The notes beneath the pieces are model-generated. The model was not told where the DNA came from. It saw nothing but the letters and a program-made list of their open reading frames with translations, and searched no databases. Shown piece by piece: positions 9,107 through 16,786 of a stretch of 64,000 bases of DNA (positions within the stretch are counted from its first letter, which is position 1; every line of letters begins with the position of its first letter). Source of the DNA: Winogradskyella endarachnes (GTDB taxonomy: Bacteria > Bacteroidota > Bacteroidia > Flavobacteriales > Flavobacteriaceae); the NCBI RefSeq assembly GCF_009741275.1, contig NZ_WOWS01000003.1:496001-560000 (forward strand). Reading direction: 5' to 3'. Position numbers and translations under genes: made by a program.

Positions 9107-9964
9107 ATGATATTAAAAACAGAGGAAGAAGTTAGAGAATTTGAAGTACTAACCTATTTTATTGTTCCGAGTATAGTTGTTTTAATACTGCTATTTATTT
9201 TTTATAGATTATTTAAACTGGTTCAAATAAAATATGCAGATAAGTATAGTAAGCCAATATTTAATCATGTTTATTTATTAAAAAAAGAATTGGCTCCAAA
9301 TCATCGTTTAATTTTACAACAGGAACATTCATTTTATAATAAATTATCTAAAAAGAATCAGGTTTATTTTGAACATAGAGTAAATGTATTTATTAATAAT
9401 AAGGAGTTTATTGGTAAACAAGAATTGATAGTAACCGAGTATATGAAAGTTTTAATTGCAGCTACCGCTACAATGCTGACTTTTGGATTTAAAAAATACA
9501 CGCTAGATTTAATTAATAAAGTTATAATTTATCCTGAATCTTATTACTCTCAAATAAACGATACTTATCATAAAGGTGAAACAAATCCAAAATTAAAGAC
9601 TATTGTTTTTTCTTGGAAAGACTTTTTACATGGCTATAAAATAGGAAATGATAATCTTAATCTTGGGATTCATGAGTTTGGCCATGCCATACACTTAAAT
9701 GCAACTTCAAGTAATGATATTAGTAGTTATATTTTTAACAGAGGTTTTAAAAATTTAATATCGTATTTGCAAAATAATGAAGAAGTAAGAAAAGAGTTAA
9801 TCGCATCAAAATATTTTAGAGCGTACGCTTTTACTAATCATTTTGAATTCTTCGCGGTTCTACTAGAGAATTTTGTTGAGACACCAGAAAACTTCAAATT
9901 TCAGTTTCCGCAATTATATAAGTATATGCAAGATATGCTTAATTTTAAGTTTGCTGGTTATTAA
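9107..9964 (+). CDS. MtfA/M90-like zinc-dependent peptidase
   Basis: 285-residue protein with one N-terminal transmembrane helix (near residues 12-34) and a gluzincin-like catalytic motif HEFGHAIH at residues 189-196. The run from FVIN-type helices through the HExxH motif to a downstream Glu-rich helix resembles the MtfA (Mlc titration factor A, peptidase M90) family, although the membrane anchor differs from E. coli MtfA. The frame extends upstream to a TTG at 9002, but the ATG at 9107 gives a product starting MILKTEEEVREFEVLTYF with a normal anchor and no odd Cys-rich prefix, so I prefer it. It is flanked by a strong bidirectional terminator. Substrate unknown. Confidence 0.78.
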   Translation: MILKTEEEVREFEVLTYFIVPSIVVLILLFIFYRLFKLVQIKYADKYSKPIFNHVYLLKKELAPNHRLILQQEHSFYNKLSKKNQVYFEHRVNVFINNKEFIGKQELIVTEYMKVLIAATATMLTFGFKKYTLDLINKVIIYPESYYSQINDTYHKGETNPKLKTIVFSWKDFLHGYKIGNDNLNLGIHEFGHAIHLNATSSNDISSYIFNRGFKNLISYLQNNEEVRKELIASKYFRAYAFTNHFEFFAVLLENFVETPENFKFQFPQLYKYMQDMLNFKFAGY

Positions 9965-9988
9965 TTTTTGATTTCAATTTTAGACAAA

Positions 9989-10012
9989 AAAAAGCGGCAA
10001 TTGCCGCTTTTT
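9989..10012. terminator. Bidirectional terminator
   Basis: Perfect 12-bp-arm palindrome AAAAAGCGGCAA / TTGCCGCTTTTT between two convergent genes, with A and T runs on both sides so it can serve both strands. Confidence 0.9.
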
Positions 10013-10035
10013 AATTTAATTGTATTGCTAAGAAA

Positions 10036-11343
10036 TTATTCTTTTGTAACTCTTAAGGTTTGAGTTTTATCTCCAGAAGTTACTTTAACTAAATAAAGTC
10101 CTTTTGATAACCCAGACATATCAATTGTTGAATTTGATATTTCGTTCTTAGTAAAGCTAGCTACATTTTGACCTAATAAATTAAATACAGTAACGTTATC
10201 TAATTCTTGAGAAGAATTGATGTTTAAAATTCCAGATGTTGGGTTAGGGTATGCGCTAAAAGTCTCAATAGAATCTAAGTTGTCGTCAAGACCTAATGTA
10301 GAATCTGTTGTAAAACTCCATACCGTTGTACCAGTAGTTGTTCCGAAACAATTTATTACATCAATGCTCCAGTAATAAGTTGTGCTAACTGCAAGACCAG
10401 TAATAAATACACCTGGCTCAACACCAGTTAATGCTTGTGTTGGAGGATTAGCAGTTCCAATATTTAATGTGTAACTATCATCAGGATTGGTGCTACCTGT
10501 CCAATTAAAAGTTACACCACCATCTGGAGCTTGAACAGCAACAGCAGTTGCCGCATCAGCAGGTGTAGGTGAGGATGCTTGTATACCAGGAGCAGCCGTT
10601 TCTGTACAAGCACCTGTCGTAAAGCTCCAAACAGGACTTTGCGTAGTTCCGTAGCAATTTACAGATTCAACATACCAGTAGTACGTAGTGTTTTCTGCCC
10701 AAGAATAAATAATACCATTCCCATTAGTAGCACCAGTCACTGTCCCAATATCGTTACCAGCTGTTGTTACGCCTAAAGATAAATTGGTGCTTTCTATAGA
10801 TCCACCTAATGTGCCATCAGTCCACGAGAATGGTGAGATTAATAAATTATCTGGATCAGAATAATCAATTGCTATATCTGTGGCCCCATTTATAGGCTCA
10901 ACATTACTTGCAGCACTAGGTGCGGCAGTTTCGTTACAAGAACACGTGGTGCACTGAATAGTGGTTAAGGTGGCACCAGAATTTTGAGTTGCACAAGTTG
11001 CATCTAGGTGCCAATAAATAGTTAATCCAGTTACACCTGCTGGTGCAGTAAAAGAAACTGTTGTGTCTCCATGTACTATAATAGAACCATCTGCAGTATT
11101 GGTTACAGTTATATAAATGGTTTGAGACCCTGTTACGGTATAACTAGAACCTGGTAACACACCTTCTATAAGAGAATATTCGGCATTAGGCCAGTTATTA
11201 CTAGCGATTGTTTCTGCTCCACCAGAATTTGTTAAAGTAATAGTACTAGATGGCCATTGTCCACCTGTCGCTGTAGTACACTGACCAAAAGAATACGTGG
11301 CAAATGCTATACAGAAAATAAATAGTAAAGTAATTTTTTTCAT
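10036..11343 (-). CDS. Secreted T9SS-sorted protein with fibronectin III-like repeats
   Basis: 435-residue secreted protein. Residues 1-20 form a signal peptide ending at FG|QC. The N-terminal third is Thr/Ser-rich and Cys-containing, with an Ig-like look. Two related beta-sandwich repeats follow, each starting ETAAP and ending with TTYYW(Y/S) ... VWSFTT, which resemble fibronectin type III domains. The last 75 residues are a type A T9SS C-terminal sorting domain: FSAYPNPTSGILNI, then VFNLLGQNV and GLYLVKVTSGDKTQTLRV. The protein should be exported by Sec, cross the outer membrane through the type IX system and be anchored or released. No enzymatic domain is visible, so binding or adhesion is an inference only. 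Confidence 0.88.
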   Translation of the reverse strand: MKKITLLFIFCIAFATYSFGQCTTATGGQWPSSTITLTNSGGAETIASNNWPNAEYSLIEGVLPGSSYTVTGSQTIYITVTNTADGSIIVHGDTTVSFTAPAGVTGLTIYWHLDATCATQNSGATLTTIQCTTCSCNETAAPSAASNVEPINGATDIAIDYSDPDNLLISPFSWTDGTLGGSIESTNLSLGVTTAGNDIGTVTGATNGNGIIYSWAENTTYYWYVESVNCYGTTQSPVWSFTTGACTETAAPGIQASSPTPADAATAVAVQAPDGGVTFNWTGSTNPDDSYTLNIGTANPPTQALTGVEPGVFITGLAVSTTYYWSIDVINCFGTTTGTTVWSFTTDSTLGLDDNLDSIETFSAYPNPTSGILNINSSQELDNVTVFNLLGQNVASFTKNEISNSTIDMSGLSKGLYLVKVTSGDKTQTLRVTKE

Positions 11344-11447
11344 GTGTTATGTTTTAGGATTATCGCCTAAAGTTACAAATATTTTTCAGCCAAAAATGTT
11401 AAAGTTACATTATTCAATTTTTCGTAATAAAGAACAGTCATTATTTG

Positions 11448-11455
11448 TAGTTTTG
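11448..11455 (+). promoter_or_regulatory. -7 promoter box (TAGTTTTG) for the polyprenyl synthase
   Basis: Exact TAnnTTTG match 26 bases before the ATG at 11482; predicted transcription start near 11462. Confidence 0.6.
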
Positions 11456-11481
11456 TGAATTAAGTCATCATTTATAGATAA

Positions 11482-12459
11482 ATGAAAATTACCGAACAAA
11501 TAAAACAACCTATCGCTTATGAGATGGAGCTCTTTGAACAAAAGTTTCAGCTCTCTATGGCTAGTAAGGTTGCACTACTTAATAGAATTACCCATTATAT
11601 TGTAAACAGAAAAGGAAAACAAATGCGACCTATGTTTGTGTTTCTTGTCGCAAAAATGATGAATAATGGTGAGGTAAGTGAACGTACTTATAGAGGTGCT
11701 TCGGTTATAGAGTTAATACATACAGCAACACTAGTACATGATGATGTTGTAGATGATAGTAACCGCAGACGAGGTTTCTTCTCTATTAATGCTCTTTGGA
11801 AAAATAAAATTGCGGTTTTAATAGGTGATTTTTTATTATCAAAAGGATTATTACTCTCTATAGATAATAATGATTTCGATTTGCTTAAAATTATTTCAGT
11901 TGCGGTAAGAGAAATGAGTGAGGGCGAATTACTTCAAATTGAAAAAGCCAGACAACTAGATATTACAGAAGATGTGTATTACGAAATTATAAGGCAAAAA
12001 ACAGCAACACTTATTGCTGCTTGTTGCAGTTTGGGCGCAGCCTCTGTAAAACCAAATTCACCAGCAGTAGAAGAAATGCGCAAGTTTGGTGAGCTTATTG
12101 GTATGGCTTTTCAAATAAAGGACGATTTATTTGATTATGGCCAAGAGGCTATTGGTAAACCTACAGGTATTGATATTAAGGAGCAGAAAATGACACTGCC
12201 ATTAATCTATGCTTTAAATAACTGCTCTAAGAAAGAAAAGTCTTGGCTTATAAATTCGGTAAAGAATCATAATAAAGATAAAAAACGAGTAAAAGAGGTG
12301 ATTACCTTTGTGAAAGACAAAGGCGGACTAGATTATGCCGTGTCTAAGATGAAAATATTTCAAGAAGAAGCCTTAACGCTTTTGGCAACATACCCAGATT
12401 CGCCTTATAAAGCCTCTCTTAAATTAATGGTAGATTACGTTATAGATAGGAAGAAATAA
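11482..12459 (+). CDS. Polyprenyl diphosphate synthase (trans, long chain)
   Basis: 325 residues of the isoprenyl diphosphate synthase fold. The first Asp-rich motif DDVVDD at residues 87-92, followed by NRRRG, and the second motif KDDLFDYG near residue 217 bind the Mg-diphosphate of the allylic substrate. GKQMRP near residue 45 is the usual IPP-binding start of the fold. It condenses isopentenyl diphosphate onto an allylic primer; in a flavobacterium the product is most likely the octa- or hexaprenyl side chain of menaquinone, but chain length cannot be read with confidence. It is a single-gene unit with its own promoter. The E. coli counterpart is IspB. Confidence 0.92.
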   Translation: MKITEQIKQPIAYEMELFEQKFQLSMASKVALLNRITHYIVNRKGKQMRPMFVFLVAKMMNNGEVSERTYRGASVIELIHTATLVHDDVVDDSNRRRGFFSINALWKNKIAVLIGDFLLSKGLLLSIDNNDFDLLKIISVAVREMSEGELLQIEKARQLDITEDVYYEIIRQKTATLIAACCSLGAASVKPNSPAVEEMRKFGELIGMAFQIKDDLFDYGQEAIGKPTGIDIKEQKMTLPLIYALNNCSKKEKSWLINSVKNHNKDKKRVKEVITFVKDKGGLDYAVSKMKIFQEEALTLLATYPDSPYKASLKLMVDYVIDRKK

Positions 12460-12866
12460 AACATCTTATTTTTCAGTTGTAAAATACATAATCTTAAAAA
12501 ATAATAATCAATACCATTAGATTTTAAATACACTGTAAAATTTTGCGCTGTATTTATGATAATGGTGTTTTTTGTTATAAAGCAACTAGGTAAATATGGT
12601 TGTGTGACATATAGTTATGCAGGTTTGTAGTGTCGTTTACTATAGGTATTTTAGGATATTTTAAAATAATGTTGGCTAAAGACACTTCAGAAAACGAAGC
12701 TGTTAGCACTAAGAAAAGGTTTAACTATAAGAACCGATTAAACAGAAAATGCTAAGAATTTTAATACTTAAATAAGATTGTTCTTAATTTATTTTAAAAA
12801 TTATTAAATTTAAAATACTGAAAATCAATTGATTAAAATTTATTTTGATTATTTTTTAATTCCCAA
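12460..12866. other. Non-coding gap
   Basis: About 400 bases of AT-rich sequence between the polyprenyl synthase and the ECF promoter. The longest plus-strand ATG frame I followed (12561) encodes only 22 residues. I see no RNA gene, repeat or clear terminator. Confidence 0.5.
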
Positions 12867-12892
12867 GCAACCCTAACTTCTAAAATTACGTC
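12867..12892 (+). promoter_or_regulatory. Candidate ECF-type promoter upstream of the sigma gene
   Basis: GCAACC (12867-12872), a spacer of exactly 16 bases, then CGTC (12889-12892). This is the canonical AACC/CGTC architecture recognised by many ECF sigma factors, 48 bases before the sigma gene's ATG. It suggests autoregulation of the downstream sigma/anti-sigma/barrel operon. No other copy was noticed in the window. Confidence 0.65.
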
Positions 12893-12940
12893 TTTATAGA
12901 TAGAAAGCCTTTTGAGCGTTATTAGATTTTAAGCCAAACC

Positions 12941-13504
12941 ATGAAAGTTATACAACTTCATAAAAACGAAACAAAATTAATACAGAGAGCCGCGAAACAA
13001 AATCGTGAAGCACAACACGTGTTGTATGAGTTGCATGCACCAAAAATGTTAAGTGTTTGCAGATACTATATTAAGGATGTTCATCAGGCAGAAGAAGTAA
13101 TGTTAAATGGTTTTTTTAAAGTTTTTAAATATTTAAAATCATTTAAACATGAAGGTAGTTTTGAAGGTTGGATAAGACGTATTATGGTAAGGGAAGCCAT
13201 TTCTTATTTAAGGCAACAAAAGAAATTAGAGTTTGCTGTAGAAGATGATTATTTAGAACACGATTCTTCAAATAACATCAATTCTAATATAGAAGTGACA
13301 GAAATACAATTACTAATAGATAGTTTACCAGAAGGTTATAAAATGGTATTTGTAATGTACGCAATAGAAGGTTACAAGCACCAAGAGATTGCAGAATTAT
13401 TAAAAATTTCTGAAGGCACATCAAAGTCGCAATTATTTAAAGCACGACAAATGCTTCAGAAAAAAATTAAAGAATTAAATAACAACAGTTATGGCTCCAA
13501 TTAA
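12941..13504 (+). CDS. ECF-family RNA polymerase sigma factor
   Basis: 187-residue sigma-70 family protein of the extracytoplasmic-function type. Region 2 spans roughly residues 25-95, with the core-binding/-10 segment AEEVMLNGFFKVFKYL and GWIRRIMVREAISYLR. Region 4 spans about residues 125-180, with the helix-turn-helix GYKHQEIAELLKISEG followed by TSKSQLFKARQML. It lacks regions 1 and 3, as expected for ECF factors. Its 3' end overlaps the start of the next gene by 14 bases in another frame, which implies translational coupling to its probable anti-sigma factor. A candidate ECF promoter at 12867 precedes it. Confidence 0.93.
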   Translation: MKVIQLHKNETKLIQRAAKQNREAQHVLYELHAPKMLSVCRYYIKDVHQAEEVMLNGFFKVFKYLKSFKHEGSFEGWIRRIMVREAISYLRQQKKLEFAVEDDYLEHDSSNNINSNIEVTEIQLLIDSLPEGYKMVFVMYAIEGYKHQEIAELLKISEGTSKSQLFKARQMLQKKIKELNNNSYGSN

Positions 13505-14276
13505 ATTTGAAGAAAATATAAAAGACAAGTTAGAAAAGCGAACCTTGTCACCGTCACCAGACACTTGGTCAAAATTATCAGACCGATTAGATGAGGACCA
13601 AAAAAAATCTAAAAAACCAATGTTTTGGTATTTAAGTATAGCAGCAGGTTTATTGTTAATGATGGCAATATCCATTCAGTTTTTTAACAAAAATAATTCT
13701 GAAGAAATACTACCTCAAATAGTTAATGAGGATATTATTAAAGAGGAATTAGATAAAGAAAAAATTAAAACTCAAGAAAAAGAACCTGTTAAGTTAGTAA
13801 ACGAAGAAGTTCAGTTTAAAGAACAAGAAGAAATTTTACCAGTTATTAAAGAAACGAAAAACAAAAATTTAACAAAAGGCGTTGTTAAAACGGTTAAAAC
13901 AAAAACACAACTTGCAGAGGTTAATACCACAAATAAGGCAGACAATTTAAACACTAAAAACGAAATGTCGCCTAATGAGTTACAACCAGAATTAGATAAG
14001 GATATGATTAAAACTGCAGTTGCAGATGCTATGAAATCTTTAAAATCTGAAAATATTTCTGTGTCAGATAGAGAAATAGATTCTTTATTAAAAGTAGCAA
14101 GTAAAGAACTGTTTAAAGACAAATTAAACCAAGAGTCTTCAACTATGGTAGATGCTGAACAGTTACTAGAAAGTGTTGAGGACGAAATGGGACAATCTTT
14201 TAGAACCAAAGTATTTGAAGCACTAAAAGGGAGTTATGAAACTGTAAAAACCGCTGTTGCACATCGAAATAATTAA
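13491..14276 (+). CDS. Membrane anti-sigma-like protein
   Basis: 261 residues with no strong family match, but the layout fits an anti-sigma factor. A cytoplasmic N-terminal segment of about 43 residues contains SPSPDTWSKLSDRLDED, resembling the P..W..L...L pattern in Bacteroidetes anti-sigma proteins. One transmembrane helix follows at residues 44-65 (FWYLSIAAGLLLMMAI), then a long Lys/Glu/Thr-rich, low-complexity periplasmic part and a helical C-terminus. It overlaps the sigma gene by 14 bases and is followed by an outer-membrane barrel gene. Function is inferred from position and topology only; a zinc-binding HxxxCxxC anti-sigma motif is absent. Confidence 0.65.
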   Translation: MAPIKFEENIKDKLEKRTLSPSPDTWSKLSDRLDEDQKKSKKPMFWYLSIAAGLLLMMAISIQFFNKNNSEEILPQIVNEDIIKEELDKEKIKTQEKEPVKLVNEEVQFKEQEEILPVIKETKNKNLTKGVVKTVKTKTQLAEVNTTNKADNLNTKNEMSPNELQPELDKDMIKTAVADAMKSLKSENISVSDREIDSLLKVASKELFKDKLNQESSTMVDAEQLLESVEDEMGQSFRTKVFEALKGSYETVKTAVAHRNN

Positions 14277-14340
14277 ATCAATACAACTAAAGAAGAATAT
14301 CATCAAATCAAAATCATCAATAATCAAAAAACGAACAGTC

Positions 14341-15441
14341 ATGAGTACAATTACAAAACTATTAGTGAGCTTTATTTTAGTTCTTACTATGTCTAATTTA
14401 CAAGCACAAACGCAAAAAATAGATTCTATTCAGAAAGAAAAAATAGATTCTAAAATTAGTAAACTTCAAGAAGAAAAAGGAAAAATTGAAGAGAGTGAAA
14501 AGTCAATTTTAAAATTGAAAATTCAAAACATAAACGACAGGTTAGACGCTGATGAGATTACCGCTGCCGAAGCTGAAAATTTAAAGAAAGAAGCAGCAAA
14601 AATAGCTGCTTTAAATATAGAAAACAGAACACTTATTATAGATAAACAAATAGAATTAATACAGCGAAATGCCTATTCTTCTGATAATTATTTAAAAGAT
14701 GAAGATACTAATTTTGTATTTAGAATTGGAGGAGATTCTGATGAGAGTGATAAGTTTATATACATCGGAGATTCTTCAAAAGATAAACCAAGAAAATATG
14801 ATTTAAGAACTTCCTCTGATGTTGTATTTGCCTTTGGCTTTAACAATGCCTTAATTGATGGGCAAGACTTAGAAGATTCACCTTATAAATTAGGAGGTTC
14901 TGGATTTATAGAATTGGGTTACGCCTGGAAAACAAGAATCTTTGAAAACACTAACTTTTGGAGATTAAAATATGGATTTTCATTTCAATGGAATAAGTTA
15001 AAACTTAAAGATAATAATTACCTAGTTAATACAGATGGTGAAATATTATTAGAAGAATATCCTATAGATGCTAATAAAATTAAATTTAGAACAACCAATT
15101 TAGTTTTTCCGATGCATATAGAATTTGGGCCATCTAAAAAGATAGAAAAGGAAGAATACTTTAGATATTCTACAGTTAAAAAACTAAAAATAGGTTTAGG
15201 TGGTTACGCAGGATTAAATATTGGTAGTATGCAAAAAATTAAATATAAAGAAGATGGAGAGCGCGAAAAAGATAAACAACATAATCAATTTGAAGTTAGT
15301 GATTTTGTTTATGGTTTAAGTGGTTATGTGGCACTTGGTGAGGTTGCTTTATATGTAAAATATGATTTAAATCCTTTGTTTAAAAATCAAACAATAGAAC
15401 AAAATAACATATCAGTAGGACTTAGATTTGATATGGACTAA
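14341..15441 (+). CDS. Outer membrane beta-barrel protein with coiled-coil N-terminus
   Basis: 366 residues. A signal peptide covers residues 1-23 (SFILVLTMSNLQAQ). Residues 25-105 are charged and helical with heptad-like spacing (Lys/Glu/Ile rich), probably a coiled coil in the periplasm. The remainder alternates hydrophobic and polar residues and ends in aromatic/Asp-rich strands (NNISVGLRFDMD), as in a small outer-membrane barrel. The frame is open back to 14257, but that would add 28 Lys-rich residues in front of the signal peptide and overlap the upstream gene, so the ATG at 14341 is chosen. It is likely the target or sensor end of the adjacent ECF system. Confidence 0.75.
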   Translation: MSTITKLLVSFILVLTMSNLQAQTQKIDSIQKEKIDSKISKLQEEKGKIEESEKSILKLKIQNINDRLDADEITAAEAENLKKEAAKIAALNIENRTLIIDKQIELIQRNAYSSDNYLKDEDTNFVFRIGGDSDESDKFIYIGDSSKDKPRKYDLRTSSDVVFAFGFNNALIDGQDLEDSPYKLGGSGFIELGYAWKTRIFENTNFWRLKYGFSFQWNKLKLKDNNYLVNTDGEILLEEYPIDANKIKFRTTNLVFPMHIEFGPSKKIEKEEYFRYSTVKKLKIGLGGYAGLNIGSMQKIKYKEDGEREKDKQHNQFEVSDFVYGLSGYVALGEVALYVKYDLNPLFKNQTIEQNNISVGLRFDMD

Positions 15442-15450
15442 GAGAAACTC

Positions 15451-15476
15451 ATCAATCAATCAATCAATCAATCAAT
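15451..15476. repeat. Tetranucleotide repeat (ATCA)6
   Basis: Six tandem copies of ATCA plus AT, 10 bases after the stop codon of the barrel gene and just before its terminator. A slippage-prone tract, but outside any coding frame. Confidence 0.9.
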
Positions 15477-15479
15477 TTT

Positions 15480-15513
15480 AAAAGCCTAAATGCAATAATG
15501 TATTTAGGCTTTT
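15480..15513. terminator. Bidirectional terminator
   Basis: 12-bp arms AAAAGCCTAAAT / ATTTAGGCTTTT around a 10-base loop, between convergent genes, with T-rich flanks on both strands. Confidence 0.88.
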
Positions 15514-15538
15514 ATCTTTTTAATTATAATGAAGAAAT

Positions 15539-16660
15539 TTAATTGTTCTCATTAAAAGCATCTTCGTATTCTATATCGTTGTCAACCGTACCTTTAAAGG
15601 CTTTAATCCAGGCATTTTCAAATATATTTATAATACTAGGAAAAACACCTGCTTCAACATTATTAAGGTCACCTTCAATAGGTACTTTTGTTGCTAAAGT
15701 ATCCGTACGTTGATTTTTTAAAATAAATTTAAAGAAACCAACAAAACCTTCCCATAGTACACTTAAAAAACTATCTTCTTTGCTTATTAGTTTAGAGTCT
15801 GTAATTAATGGTTTCATATACCCTTTTATATAACCATCTGCAATGGCTATTTCACTGAATAATTCAAAAGTTCCAGATTCAAAATCAATACCAGCATAAT
15901 GTTGTGTAAAAGGGTTTAGAGAGGTAACATCGGCTTTCTCAAGTCCAAATTCAATATTAAGATCAGGTATTGCTTTAATTAAGTTAATGTTGCCATTTAA
16001 TGTCATGTTTCCATTTCCAATAGAGTTTGCGCTTGCGTGTATAGGAGAAGGCAATATTCTGTCGTTCGAAGATACGTTTCTTAGGTTTTTAGCAAATAAC
16101 TCTAACTGGTTAAAGTGCAAATCAATGTTTGGGTTGGCTTGCAGTTCTACAAATGCAATTTTTCCGTTATGTATTTCAAAATTATTAATGTCTATTGGGA
16201 CTAAATCGGTTAAAGCAGTGGTCCAATCATCAGTATCTGGATTTGCACCTTCCGTTTGTTGGTCTTCCATAACATAAATAATCTCAGGATCAGTCATAAT
16301 AATTTCACTTACTATTTCGCCTTTTAAAATTGATTTCCATTCTATTGAAATATCAGTTTTAGGAAAATTTAAAAAAGGTACCTGCGTTTTGGCGTTTACT
16401 TTGTTTAAGTATAAATTGTTAATAACATAAGCGCCACGAAATAATGAAATGTCTATATCTTCAACATTTCCAAAATAACCAGGAAGATTAGCTAAGACTT
16501 TATTAACTTCAGATTTCACATAATAAGGTAAATATATTCTTAAGCTAATGAGAATTACAATAATAATTATTGGTATTGTGTACCGCTTTTTCTTGTATAT
16601 TTTGCTCGTTTTAGGTTTGGCGGCTACATTACTTTTAGTATCTGTAAAATTATCGTCCAT
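15539..16660 (-). CDS. DUF748 / AsmA-like membrane-anchored protein
   Basis: 373 residues with one N-terminal transmembrane helix (residues 29-47), then a periplasmic domain. The pattern after the helix (VNKVLANLPGYFGNVEDIDI, then a Leu/Ile strand-rich region with INNFEIHNGKIAF) matches the DUF748 family, which is related to AsmA and the bridge-like lipid transport proteins. A role in outer-membrane lipid homeostasis is known for some relatives but is only an inference here. The C-terminal 25 residues are acidic. It is a single gene, divergent from dnaG. Confidence 0.72.
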   Translation of the reverse strand: MDDNFTDTKSNVAAKPKTSKIYKKKRYTIPIIIIVILISLRIYLPYYVKSEVNKVLANLPGYFGNVEDIDISLFRGAYVINNLYLNKVNAKTQVPFLNFPKTDISIEWKSILKGEIVSEIIMTDPEIIYVMEDQQTEGANPDTDDWTTALTDLVPIDINNFEIHNGKIAFVELQANPNIDLHFNQLELFAKNLRNVSSNDRILPSPIHASANSIGNGNMTLNGNINLIKAIPDLNIEFGLEKADVTSLNPFTQHYAGIDFESGTFELFSEIAIADGYIKGYMKPLITDSKLISKEDSFLSVLWEGFVGFFKFILKNQRTDTLATKVPIEGDLNNVEAGVFPSIINIFENAWIKAFKGTVDNDIEYEDAFNENN

Positions 16661-16786
16661 GTTGTAAATTTAACAAATCAGGTTTAATTAGATTAGTCAA
16701 TTATTTATTGTTTAACATATGTAATGCTGATTTATTAATTACCGAAATATCTTCTTAAATTTACAGACTATTTAAATTTCAAAATA

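Noticed and set aside
12561..12629. 22-codon frame in the gap before the ECF promoter
   Set aside because: Too short, with no promoter box, no ribosome-binding sequence and no sign of conservation that can be judged here.
15451..15476. (ATCA)6 tract as a phase-variation switch
   Set aside because: It lies after the stop codon and before a terminator, outside any coding frame or promoter, so slippage would not switch a gene.
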